A stretch of DNA of 6,460 bases from Thermoplasmata archaeon (GCA_030037695.1 JASHQF010000095.1:1-6460), one strand, 5' to 3'. Counted from the first letter of the stretch, positions 1 to 6,403 are shown. A program made the numbers and translations. Notes: a model not told the origin generated them from the sequence alone.

Positions 1-473
1 ACGTGCTCGGAGGCGGCGCGGCCGAGCGTCGCCTCGACGCGCGCGAGCCGGCCGACCGCGTCGGCCCAGTCGGCCTCGCTCGAGGGGTGGGCGAGCTCCG
101 CGAGATCGCCCTTCACGCTCCCGGCGACCGGGATCCCGGCGGCGGTGTACCGGCCGAGCTCCTCCTCCATCCGTCGGCGACGCGCCTCGATCGTCGACGG
201 CACGGTCGTGCCGAGGTACTCGAGGAGCGCCCGGGACTGGCTCTCGAGCTGGTCCCACTCGGTCCGGCGGGCGAGCTCGCGCAGCTGCTGCTGGCGCTCC
301 GAGGCGCCCGCCGGGAGGATGCCGAGCTGCTCGAGGACCCCGATCTTCTCGTCGGCCTCCTTCTGGGCGGCCTCGGCCGTCGTCCGCTTGCGGCGGATCG
401 CCTCGGCCTTCTCCTGGAGGATCCGGGTGAGGCGGGACGACGGCAGGGGCCCCACGCCCCCGGGACCGGACAC
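1..473 (-). CDS. Coiled-coil protein of unknown function, N-terminal part (runs off left edge)
   Basis: A minus-strand reading frame starts at GTG 473-471 and is still open at the window edge, giving 157 visible residues. It begins with a short Gly/Pro-rich tail (residues 1-12). Long charged stretches rich in Glu, Arg, Gln, Ala and Leu follow, at about 13-50 (LTRILQEKAEAIRRKR), 58-90 and 94-110, of the kind expected for helical coiled coils. No signal peptide, membrane segment, cysteine or catalytic motif is visible. GTG 473 is the only ATG or GTG I see between the upstream in-frame stop (564-566) and the body of the protein. A GGAG lies about 10 nt upstream, and a TATA-like box is about 75 bp upstream. 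The gene is co-directional with aIF5A but has its own promoter-like element, so it may be transcribed separately. I do not recognise the family. It is probably a soluble cytoplasmic scaffold-like or helical protein, but no function can be assigned. Confidence 0.75.
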   Translation of the reverse strand, partial: MSGPGGVGPLPSSRLTRILQEKAEAIRRKRTTAEAAQKEADEKIGVLEQLGILPAGASERQQQLRELARRTEWDQLESQSRALLEYLGTTVPSTIEARRRRMEEELGRYTAAGIPVAGSVKGDLAELAHPSSEADWADAVGRLARVEATLGRAASEH

Positions 474-548
474 GCTCTTCCTACTCCGCGCGGCCCTTGC
501 GGAACGGTCGAACCGAAGCGCCGGCGGTGCGTTTCATGCGAGGCCGCC

Positions 549-556
549 TTTATTAA
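549..556 (-). promoter_or_regulatory. TATA-like box for the left coiled-coil gene
   Basis: On the minus strand this reads TTAATAAA, inside one of the few AT-rich patches of a very GC-rich region. Placing transcription start about 25 bp downstream puts it near position 526, leaving a ~50-nt leader before GTG 473. It lies in the 134-bp gap after the aIF5A stop codon, which otherwise shows only GC-rich sequence with a short 6-bp inverted repeat (576-581/587-592). The call rests on base composition and spacing only. Confidence 0.5.
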
Positions 557-607
557 TGAACCGTCAGGGAAGGGGCGCCCGGCCCGCGGGCGAAGCCAAC
601 CGGGCCG

Positions 608-994
608 CTACGCCCGCGTGATGCGGCGCTTGCCCATCGCGTCGAGGTACTGGACCTCGCTCCCCGGGGTGAGCTGACCTTTCGTCTCCGCATCCAGCGG
701 GAGGCTGAACGTCTCGTACGACTCGAGGTCCATCAGCTGCACCTCGCCCTCGCTGAGCGACAGCACCTGGGCCTGCCGCCGTCCGATCAGCGGGACCTGC
801 ACCTTGTGCTTCACCGGAAAGACGACGCTCCGCTTCGAGCCGTCGAACAGGCCGACCGCGTCGATCCGAGCCTTCGCCTCCCCATGCTTTCCCGGTTTGG
901 ACGTCTGGATGCTGAGGATCCGGCACGGCTCCTCCTCGATCAGGAGGTACCGTCCCTCCTTCAGCTCTCGAACCTCCTGCTGCGACCAGGCCAC
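608..994 (-). CDS. eif5A: Translation initiation factor aIF5A (hypusine-containing, EF-P/eIF5A family)
   Basis: The predicted product is 128 aa, the usual size of archaeal aIF5A. The family binds the ribosomal E site and uses its modified lysine to promote peptide-bond formation at stalled polyproline and similar stretches. The N-terminal SH3-like domain (about residues 1-70) carries the diagnostic hypusination loop TSKPGKHGEAKA, with Lys36 as the expected substrate of deoxyhypusine synthase. The C-terminal OB-fold follows (about 72-128), including VQLMDLESYETFSLPL. I chose GTG 994 as the start because an exact GGAGG lies 8 nt upstream and the protein then begins where the family does (MAWSQQEVRELKEGRYLLI). 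The reading frame stays open to 1225, but those extra N-terminal residues are Arg/Gly/Pro-rich and unlike the family. The gene is divergent from the IleRS-like gene. The modification enzyme gene is not in this window. Confidence 0.96.
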   Translation of the reverse strand: MAWSQQEVRELKEGRYLLIEEEPCRILSIQTSKPGKHGEAKARIDAVGLFDGSKRSVVFPVKHKVQVPLIGRRQAQVLSLSEGEVQLMDLESYETFSLPLDAETKGQLTPGSEVQYLDAMGKRRITRA

Positions 995-1002
995 GCGCGA
1001 TG

Positions 1003-1007
1003 CCTCC
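1003..1007 (-). promoter_or_regulatory. eif5A: Shine-Dalgarno GGAGG of aIF5A, decides its start
   Basis: The minus strand reads GGAGG followed by 8 nt and then GTG 994. This canonical spacing supports the GTG start over the longer upstream frame. Confidence 0.75.
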
Positions 1008-1030
1008 GGGGGCGCCGGAGGTCCGCCGTT

Positions 1031-1038
1031 GGATAACC
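1031..1038 (-). promoter_or_regulatory. Weak TATA-like element ahead of aIF5A
   Basis: The minus strand reads GGTTATCC here. About 25 bp downstream falls near 1008, just ahead of the GGAGG, which would give a very short leader. It is a poor match to an archaeal TATA box, chosen mainly because it is the least GC-rich patch at the right distance. An alternative is the AT-rich patch at 1127-1137 read leftward, which would imply a leader of about 100 nt. Confidence 0.25.
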
Positions 1039-1125
1039 CTTGCTCCGGATTCGCGGCGCCCGCGACGGTTCGTCGTCCGAGCGCCAGCGCCGAGCGGACC
1101 CGCCCGGGCGCACGCGTCCACCGAG

Positions 1126-1133
1126 GGTTTATT
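1126..1133 (+). promoter_or_regulatory. TATA-like box for the three-gene plus-strand operon
   Basis: The sequence GGTTTATTC stands out in a GC-rich divergent intergenic region. A start site about 25 bp downstream (near 1154-1158) would leave a leader of about 25 nt before ATG 1182, containing a GGAGG at 1162-1166. This spacing fits an archaeal TATA/TFB promoter. No operator or other repeat is obvious. It is the only promoter-like element found ahead of the three overlapping genes. Confidence 0.5.
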
Positions 1134-1181
1134 CTTCGCTCCCCGCCTCTCCCGCGGCGTCGGAGGCGTCGCGGGGTTCGG

Positions 1182-4100
1182 ATGGCGGAGCGAGCAACCC
1201 CTCCCGCGCTCCCGGCGCCGGGCACGGTGGAAGCCGAGGTCCGGGAGCTCTGGCGGGCGCGTCACCTTCCGCCGTCGGACGGGGTCCTCGGTCCCCCGGA
1301 CGCTCCGCTCGCGCGTCTGTTCGAGGGCTTGTTCGTTCCCGGCGATCCGTCGACCTCCGTGGCCCAGCGGGCCGTCGCGGCGGACATCCAGGCCCGCTTC
1401 CTCGCCCTCTCGGGCTGGCGCGTGCTCGGAACGCTCCGCTCCGAAGCGTGGGCGCCGAAGGACGTCGATCCGGCGTTCCGCGAGCTCCTCGCGGCGCTCG
1501 GGATCTGGGTCGGCGGCGACGGCGCTCGACCGTGGGACGCTGCGGACCGACACGCGACCGTTCAAGCGATCGTCGAGCGCCTCGCCGGCCGGGGCGTGAT
1601 CGTCGCCCGGGACGCCCCGCTCCGGTTCTGTCTCACGTGCCGGGAGCCTCGGAGCCCGGAGCGGACGATTTACCAAGAGGAGGTCGGGGACACCTACCTC
1701 GTCCGGTTCCCGCTCGAGGGGACGGACCCCCCGGTCGAGGCGCTGGCCTGGCTCGACGCCCCGTGGCGGATCCTTGGGACGAGCGCGCTCCTGATCAACC
1801 AGGAGCTCTCCTACGCCACCGTACAGTACAAGCGGCGGGACGCTACCGCCCGGCTGCTGCTCACCCGTTCGTCGATCGACCGGGTCCGTAGCTGGCTCCC
1901 GGGTTCGGAGCTCGAGCCGATCGAGGAGAAGCCCGGCCGCGAGCTCGCCGGGCGCCCGTACCTGTTCCCCCTGCGGCACGAGTTCCCGCTGGGTGGCTCG
2001 CTCTCCCCGCCCGCCGGGACCCTCCAGGCGGTCCCCGACGTCGGCGACAGCGGCACCGGGGTCGTGCCGCTCGTCCCCGCCCATGGAGGGACCGACGCGA
2101 TCATCGCCGGACGCCTCGGGGTCCCGGGCTGGCCCCTCCTCACGCCGCACGGCCGCCTCGATCCCCAGCTGACGCACAAGTACGCCGGTCTCGACCTCAC
2201 GACGGCGAACGAGTTCGTCGCGCGGGACCTCACCGACTCGGGCGCGGTCCTGGCCCGGCTCCGGGTCCTGCGCGGCGTGCCGTACTGCTCGCTGTGCGGC
2301 CACCCGATGGTCTGGATGCCCGGTCGGGCGTGGTGCCTCGAGCCGGGCCGCCTTCCGCCCGAGCAGAAGGAGCGGTACGCGCGCCTGCTCCCACGCGACC
2401 GGCCGATCGCCCAGATCGAGGTCACCCCTTGGCCGGTCAGCCTCACGGCGACCGACGACGGGCCCGAGGGGTACCGGCTCTCCGAGTGCGCCCGGTGCGA
2501 CAAGCTCGGCCCGCCCGGGGAGGACCGACCATGCTCGTGCGGGGGGCTGCGCAGGACCGTGGGACGGCGCCTCGTCCCCGCCGCGGCCGGCACGTTCGCG
2601 GCGTGGGCCCGGAACGACCCCCTCAGTCCGGCCGACACCGTGCGGATCTTCGCAGGGGACCGACGGAAGGTCCCGACCGTCGTCCACCACCTCACGGCGC
2701 TCACGGGGATGAACGCCGCGATCGCCGAGGTCCGCCTCGCGATCCTGCCGACCGTCGTCGACGTCGACCTCGCGGGTCTCGTGCGGACGTTCGGCGCGGA
2801 CGCCGTACGGGCGTCGCTCGCCCGGCAGGAAGCCCGGGAGGCGGCGACGTCCACGTTCGCCGAGCGCTGTCGTCAGGAATCCCGCCGGCTCGCCCGGTTC
2901 CTCGCCTTCGGTCGGGCCGCCGCGACCGGGGCGGCCGGCGCGGCCCCGGCGGCGGACCCGGGCGGGGCGAGCCGCGACCTGGAACCGGAGGACCGCGCCG
3001 TGCTCGGGCGCTGGCAGAAGGTCGAGCGCCAGGCGGTCGCCGCCTACGAGCGCGCCCGTCCCGACGAGGCGTACCGTCAGGTGTTCCGCTTCGTCGAGCA
3101 GGACCTCGCGGAGTACGAGCAGCTCGTCGGGCCGCGCGTCGCGCTCGAGGCGGCGACGCCGAGCCGTCGCGCCGCCGCGCGGACGCTCGCCTCGCTCGGT
3201 CGCTCGATCGCGATCGCCCTCAGCCCGGTCGCCCCGTTCACCGCCGAGGCGGTCCACCGGGCGCTCACGACCGAAGCCCGGAGCCTGGTCGAGACGGAGG
3301 AGCTCGGGACGGACGGCGGGCCGGTCGACGAGGGGCTGGTCGCGTCCTGGGACCGCTGGGGCTCGGTCGTCCGCGCGGCCGACCGGTTCCGCCACGACCA
3401 CCGGCTCGGGCCGGGCGCCGTGCTCGCCCAGGCGGTCCTCGCGTTCCCCACCGACAAGGAGGCGGAGCCGTTCCGCAGCGACCGGGGACGGCTCGAGCGG
3501 ATCGCCCGGATCGCACGCCTCGAGGTCTCGAGCCCGGGGACCCCGTGGTCCGGCCGGCGACGGTCGGTCGTGCCGGTCGAGAGCGAGATCCAGCGCGTCT
3601 ACCCGGACGTCGCCACCCAGATCGTGCACCTCCTGCGCCGCCTGCCGCCCCGCCGGGGCGACGGCAGCCCCGAGGGCCGGGGCATGACGGTCGTGGTCCA
3701 CGGCGTCACCCGCGCGATCACGCCGGAGATGCTGGCGGTCGAGGAGTCCCTCCCGCCCCGGTTCGTCCCGACCCCGTTCGCGCTGGGGGAGATGTACGTC
3801 GAGATCCCTGACGGCTCGGCCGGGCGGCCGTCGTTGCCGCCGCTCACCCCGGACGGGTTCTGGCTCCTCCGGCGCCTCGAGCGGTTCCTCCGTCACGCCC
3901 CCACCGCGCCGGAGCGCAGTCGGGTCGCCGTGGTCTCGGCCGTCGACCCGCTCGCTTCCGAGCTCAAGCTCCATGCCGACGCGATCGCGCGCTACCTCGG
4001 GCTCGCCCGGATCGAGCTACCCTCCCCGCCGGTCGCCGACGGCGAGGCCGCCCCGGTGCGCGGACGGACCCGGACGGGCGCCCGCTGGTCGATCACCGTG

Positions 4101-5345
4101 CCCGGCCTCGCGACCGGCCCCCGGCCCGCCAAGTCGCGGACCGGGCGGACGCGGGGACGGAGGGTGCCGGATCCTGCCCCCGAACGGGACGCGTCCCTGG
4201 ACGGGGTAGATTACGCCGACGAGGCGGTGATCGCGACGGCCCAGTCGATCCGCGATCTGGGCGAACAGCTCGACGGCCTCCTGGGGGCTCCGCTGCTCGG
4301 CCCTGCGAAGGTTGCCATCGCCCGCGACGCCGGCTACCGATCGCTTGAGGAGATCTCCGCCGCGCCGTTCGACGAGGTCGCCAAGCTCCCTGGGTTCGGC
4401 CGGCCGGTGACGGCCGCGTTGTGGTCGAAGCTCGGACGCACCGCGCCTCCGCGACCCCCCCGACCCCGGCGGCCGCGCCCTGCTCCGACCGAGGAGGGGC
4501 CGACGGCCGATCACGCCCCCTCCGGCCCTTCCCCGCCGCCACCCACCGTGCCGGCGTCCGTACAGGTCATGGTCCCCCCGCTCTCCGTGGCGAGGCAAGA
4601 GCCTCCGCCGGCGGCCGTTCCCGTCCCGAAGCTCGCGGAGGTCGCGCCGACGGAGGCTCCCGCGGCGCCGAGCTCGCCCCAGCCCGAGCCCGTCCCGGCG
4701 ATCCCGGTCCCGCTGCCGATCCCTGGACCGAGTCCTAGCCTTACTCCGGCGCTCTCCCCCGTGCTCCCCGTTGCTCCGCTCGCCCCGGCGCCGACGCCCG
4801 CACCGGAGAGGGAGCAGGTTGCCGCTCCGATCGCTCCGCCCCCGCCCCCTCCGCCTCCACCCCCGGTGGGCCTCGAGATCCTGGTCGCCGCCTCCGTCCG
4901 GGAGGCGCTGGATCCGTTCCTCGACGCCACCGCCGCGGGACGCCGAGGGATCGCGATCGTCCGGGAATCCCCGGACCGGGTCCGGATCTACGTCGGACCC
5001 CGTCCCGTGACCGTCTTCTGGCTCTCCAACCTCGCGCGCGAGAGGACCGTTCGGCCGACCGACCTCGCCGGCTTCTCCTCGAGCGTTCGCGACGCGCTCG
5101 CCCGCGACGGCGTCACCGCCGTCTTCCTCGAGGGGATCGAGTACCTCACGCGGATCCACGGGATCGACCGGGTCGTCGAAGCGCTCCGCGAGCTCGACCG
5201 GGAGGCGAAGGAGCGCGAGGCCCGGATCTGGTTGCACCTCACCCCCACGCTGCTCTCGCGCTCCGACCTCGAGCGGTTGCTTCGGGACCTCGGGGGGCCG
5301 CTCGACCTCCTGCCCGCGCCCGCGGACGAACCGACCCCCCCGTGA
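1182..5345 (+). CDS. Catalytically degenerate IleRS-like protein fused to helix-hairpin-helix, proline-rich linker and DUF835
   Basis: The product is 1387 aa. Residues 1 to ~950 follow isoleucyl-tRNA synthetase order. They are a Rossmann half with RFLALSGW at 72-79; C150/C153 flanking a CP1 editing-type insert (~165-360; APW 193-195, GTGVVPLVPAHGGTD 291-305); C369/C372; C436/C439 with C451/C453; a second Rossmann half ending FGADAVR (537-543); a helical anticodon-binding region (~600-695); and an IleRS-type C-terminal domain (~800-950). Catalytic signatures are gone. The HIGH position reads STSV (57-60), GWDxHGLP is absent, GxDQxR is reduced to AGDRRK (491-496), and the KMSKS region (~512-536) has no lysine. 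Aminoacylation is therefore unlikely. Then come a basic linker (~955-1000), two helix-hairpin-helix units (~1035-1085; LPGFG 1069-1073), a Pro-rich stretch with ten consecutive prolines, and DUF835 (~1229-1372; FWLSN, FLEGIEYLTRI). ATG 1182 is the only plausible start upstream of the conserved region; GGAGG lies 15 nt and GCGGGG 5 nt upstream. Identification is by motif reading only. tRNA or RNA binding is inference. Confidence 0.85.
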   Translation: MAERATPPALPAPGTVEAEVRELWRARHLPPSDGVLGPPDAPLARLFEGLFVPGDPSTSVAQRAVAADIQARFLALSGWRVLGTLRSEAWAPKDVDPAFRELLAALGIWVGGDGARPWDAADRHATVQAIVERLAGRGVIVARDAPLRFCLTCREPRSPERTIYQEEVGDTYLVRFPLEGTDPPVEALAWLDAPWRILGTSALLINQELSYATVQYKRRDATARLLLTRSSIDRVRSWLPGSELEPIEEKPGRELAGRPYLFPLRHEFPLGGSLSPPAGTLQAVPDVGDSGTGVVPLVPAHGGTDAIIAGRLGVPGWPLLTPHGRLDPQLTHKYAGLDLTTANEFVARDLTDSGAVLARLRVLRGVPYCSLCGHPMVWMPGRAWCLEPGRLPPEQKERYARLLPRDRPIAQIEVTPWPVSLTATDDGPEGYRLSECARCDKLGPPGEDRPCSCGGLRRTVGRRLVPAAAGTFAAWARNDPLSPADTVRIFAGDRRKVPTVVHHLTALTGMNAAIAEVRLAILPTVVDVDLAGLVRTFGADAVRASLARQEAREAATSTFAERCRQESRRLARFLAFGRAAATGAAGAAPAADPGGASRDLEPEDRAVLGRWQKVERQAVAAYERARPDEAYRQVFRFVEQDLAEYEQLVGPRVALEAATPSRRAAARTLASLGRSIAIALSPVAPFTAEAVHRALTTEARSLVETEELGTDGGPVDEGLVASWDRWGSVVRAADRFRHDHRLGPGAVLAQAVLAFPTDKEAEPFRSDRGRLERIARIARLEVSSPGTPWSGRRRSVVPVESEIQRVYPDVATQIVHLLRRLPPRRGDGSPEGRGMTVVVHGVTRAITPEMLAVEESLPPRFVPTPFALGEMYVEIPDGSAGRPSLPPLTPDGFWLLRRLERFLRHAPTAPERSRVAVVSAVDPLASELKLHADAIARYLGLARIELPSPPVADGEAAPVRGRTRTGARWSITVPGLATGPRPAKSRTGRTRGRRVPDPAPERDASLDGVDYADEAVIATAQSIRDLGEQLDGLLGAPLLGPAKVAIARDAGYRSLEEISAAPFDEVAKLPGFGRPVTAALWSKLGRTAPPRPPRPRRPRPAPTEEGPTADHAPSGPSPPPPTVPASVQVMVPPLSVARQEPPPAAVPVPKLAEVAPTEAPAAPSSPQPEPVPAIPVPLPIPGPSPSLTPALSPVLPVAPLAPAPTPAPEREQVAAPIAPPPPPPPPPPVGLEILVAASVREALDPFLDATAAGRRGIAIVRESPDRVRIYVGPRPVTVFWLSNLARERTVRPTDLAGFSSSVRDALARDGVTAVFLEGIEYLTRIHGIDRVVEALRELDREAKEREARIWLHLTPTLLSRSDLERLLRDLGGPLDLLPAPADEPTPP
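4443..4865 (+). other. Proline-rich low-complexity linker between helix-hairpin-helix and DUF835
   Basis: This segment encodes about residues 1088-1228 of the large protein. It is almost entirely Pro, Ala, Val, Ser, Thr and charged residues, begins with a basic PRPPRPRRPRP stretch, and ends in ten consecutive prolines just before DUF835. The proline codons are mixed (CCG, CCC, CCT, CCA), so the run is not a simple nucleotide repeat and looks maintained at the protein level. It should be an extended, flexible tether separating the RNA-binding-type part from DUF835. Polyproline of this length normally requires aIF5A for efficient translation. Confidence 0.8.
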
Positions 5346-6034
5346 CCACCGTGCGGACGACGCCCGGCCGATCGATCCTGCGGGGGACCGCCGCCCTCGC
5401 GATCCTGCTCGCCTGCCTCGCCTCGGCCCCACCGCTGGTAGGCTTGGCCGCCCGGCACCTCCCGGGCCGATCGGATCCGTCCGCCGCCCGAGCGGAGAGC
5501 TCGGGCGTCTCGGCGGCGGTGACGTGGGGGGGAACCAACATCTCGCAGGCTGGGACGGTCTCCTCCGCGTTCGTGGTCGATGGCGAGGCCACGGTCTCCG
5601 TGGTCTTCCGGTTCGACGCGAACGGTTCGACCGATCCCCCGGCCTCGGCCGAGGTCGTACTGACGTACCTCGGGGAGGCCCTCACCTCCACCGGCACAGC
5701 TACCGGGGTGGCCGCGAACGGGAGCGGCGTCGCCTCGTTCCCGTGGTCGTTCGGAGACCTGGTCGAGCTGACCGAGGGCGCCTACGCGCTGACGGCGGCG
5801 CTCCTCGACGCGAACGGCTCGACGCTGTGGAGCCAGGTGTTTTACATCAACGTGGAGGCCCCGTACCGGGTGAGCTCGGGGCTGTTCGTCTTCCTGGCCG
5901 TCCTCGGCGCGGTGGAGGCGTACTCGATCTCGGTCGCGTTGCGCCGCCACAAGGTGAAGCACCTGCCTCGTCCGCCGCGGCGGACGGCACCTCCGCCGCC
6001 CCCGCCGCGTGCCCCTCGCACCGGAGGAACGTGA
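5342..6034 (+). CDS. Membrane-anchored extracytoplasmic beta-rich protein, unknown family
   Basis: The product is 230 aa. An N-terminal basic stretch and hydrophobic segment (~15-37, TAALAILLACLASAPPLVGL) act as signal peptide or membrane anchor. An outside domain follows (~55-175), rich in Thr, Ser, Val and Gly with alternating hydrophobic strands, suggesting a beta-sandwich. It has four N-glycosylation sequons (N66-I-S, N94-G-S, N126-G-S, N158-G-S). A second membrane helix (~179-200, LFVFLAVLGAVEAYSISVAL) is followed by a basic, proline-rich tail (RRHKVKH, then six prolines at 217-222) that should lie in the cytoplasm. GTG 5342 overlaps the preceding TGA in the sequence GTGA, so translation is probably coupled. 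No Shine-Dalgarno is visible, and a second GTG three codons on is an alternative start. I recognise no family. Its place suggests a membrane partner for the IleRS-like/DUF835 protein, which is inference. Confidence 0.85.
   Translation: MTTVRTTPGRSILRGTAALAILLACLASAPPLVGLAARHLPGRSDPSAARAESSGVSAAVTWGGTNISQAGTVSSAFVVDGEATVSVVFRFDANGSTDPPASAEVVLTYLGEALTSTGTATGVAANGSGVASFPWSFGDLVELTEGAYALTAALLDANGSTLWSQVFYINVEAPYRVSSGLFVFLAVLGAVEAYSISVALRRHKVKHLPRPPRRTAPPPPPPRAPRTGGT
6023..6027 (+). promoter_or_regulatory. Shine-Dalgarno GGAGG for the small membrane protein
   Basis: GGAGG sits 3 nt before GTG 6031, inside the 3' end of the preceding gene. The spacing is short, but together with the GTGA overlap it supports initiation at 6031. 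Confidence 0.5.
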
Positions 6035-6216
6035 CGGACGTTACGAGCGCCTCGATCTCGGGGGCCGTCCTCGGCCTCGTCGTGGCGCTGTTCCTTCAGC
6101 AGCTCGGAGTGGTCGTGCTGACGGACCTCCTCTCCACGGTCCTGATCCTCGGGGGGTCGGCGCTCGCCGGCGGAGCGCTGCTCTGGCTGATCGGCCGCTC
6201 GATCCGGGGTTGGTGA
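6031..6216 (+). CDS. Small two-helix membrane protein (61 aa)
   Basis: GTG 6031 overlaps the TGA of the previous gene (GTGA). The product, ending in WLIGRSIRGW, has two hydrophobic helices, about residues 9-30 (ISGAVLGLVVALFLQQLGVVVL) and 35-55 (STVLILGGSALAGGALLWLI). A polar turn (TDLL) separates them and the end is basic. Both ends are predicted to be cytoplasmic, with a hairpin topology. No catalytic or binding motif is visible, and the glycine-rich helices suggest close packing with itself or a partner. It is the last gene of the three-gene cluster and is easy to miss because of its size and GTG start. Its co-occurrence with the glycoprotein-like gene suggests a small subunit of the same membrane assembly, which is inference. 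No family is recognised. Confidence 0.75.
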   Translation: MTDVTSASISGAVLGLVVALFLQQLGVVVLTDLLSTVLILGGSALAGGALLWLIGRSIRGW

Positions 6217-6325
6217 GCGCCCGTGTCGCTCCACCGCATGGCGAGCCGGCTCACAGCGCATGGCCGCGCGAAACGCGACGGCCGTGTCCCGTGCAGTTCC
6301 GCGGAGTTCCAAAGTCCAAGCTAGA

Positions 6326-6335
6326 GTATATTTAG
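6326..6335 (+). promoter_or_regulatory. Strong TATA-like box at right end
   Basis: GTATATTTAG is the best TATA-box match in the window. Read rightward it predicts a transcription start near 6353-6360, exactly where a GC-rich inverted repeat begins. The transcribed gene would then start near or beyond the right edge, or be a structured RNA. It reads leftward almost as well (CTAAATATAC), but no minus-strand gene follows in that direction. Confidence 0.55.
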
Positions 6336-6359
6336 TTGAACGTGCGATAGCTTTTCCAA

Positions 6360-6403
6360 CGCGGGCGCCGGAACCACCTGACCCCCGACCCCCGGTGCCC
6401 GCG
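6360..6403 (+). repeat. 12-bp inverted repeat (hairpin) at the predicted transcription start
   Basis: Arms 6360-6371 (CGCGGGCGCCGG) and 6392-6403 (CCGGTGCCCGCG) pair over 12 positions with one G-U wobble. They enclose a 20-nt pyrimidine-rich, unpaired loop. In RNA this would be a very stable hairpin. It follows the TATA-like box by about 25 bp, so it would form the very 5' end of a transcript. It could be a structured leader, the start of a non-coding RNA, or a protein-binding palindrome. It is not a typical archaeal terminator, since no T-run follows it. GC-rich sequence forms stems easily, but 12 near-perfect pairs exceed the background I see elsewhere. Confidence 0.5.

Noticed and set aside
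576..592. Short inverted repeat CGCCCG/CGGGCG after aIF5A as a terminator
   Set aside because: It has only 6 pairs in a GC-rich region and no T-run on the minus strand after it. Archaeal terminators rely mainly on T-rich tracts.
804..1181. Upstream extension of the IleRS-like frame to position 804
   Set aside because: It would overlap aIF5A and its promoter, and the translated residues are unlike the family. ATG 1182 follows a TATA-like box by the right distance.
2294..3811. Plus-strand open frame of 505 codons in another frame
   Set aside because: It is Arg/Gly/Pro-rich shadow sequence inside the IleRS-like gene, with no motif.
564..3974. Minus-strand open frame of 1136 codons
   Set aside because: It lies antisense to the IleRS-like gene and over aIF5A. 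It is extremely rich in Arg, Gly, Pro, Glu and Asp with no family motif, the usual shadow of a real gene in GC-rich DNA. The plus-strand and aIF5A readings have clear family motifs.
4830..4865. Proline run as a nucleotide microsatellite
   Set aside because: Four different proline codons are used in irregular order, so it is not a simple DNA repeat.
4017..5432. Minus-strand open frame of 471 codons
   Set aside because: It consists of low-complexity Arg/Gly/Glu/Asp sequence antisense to the helix-hairpin-helix, Pro-rich and DUF835 coding region. It has no promoter and no recognisable domain.
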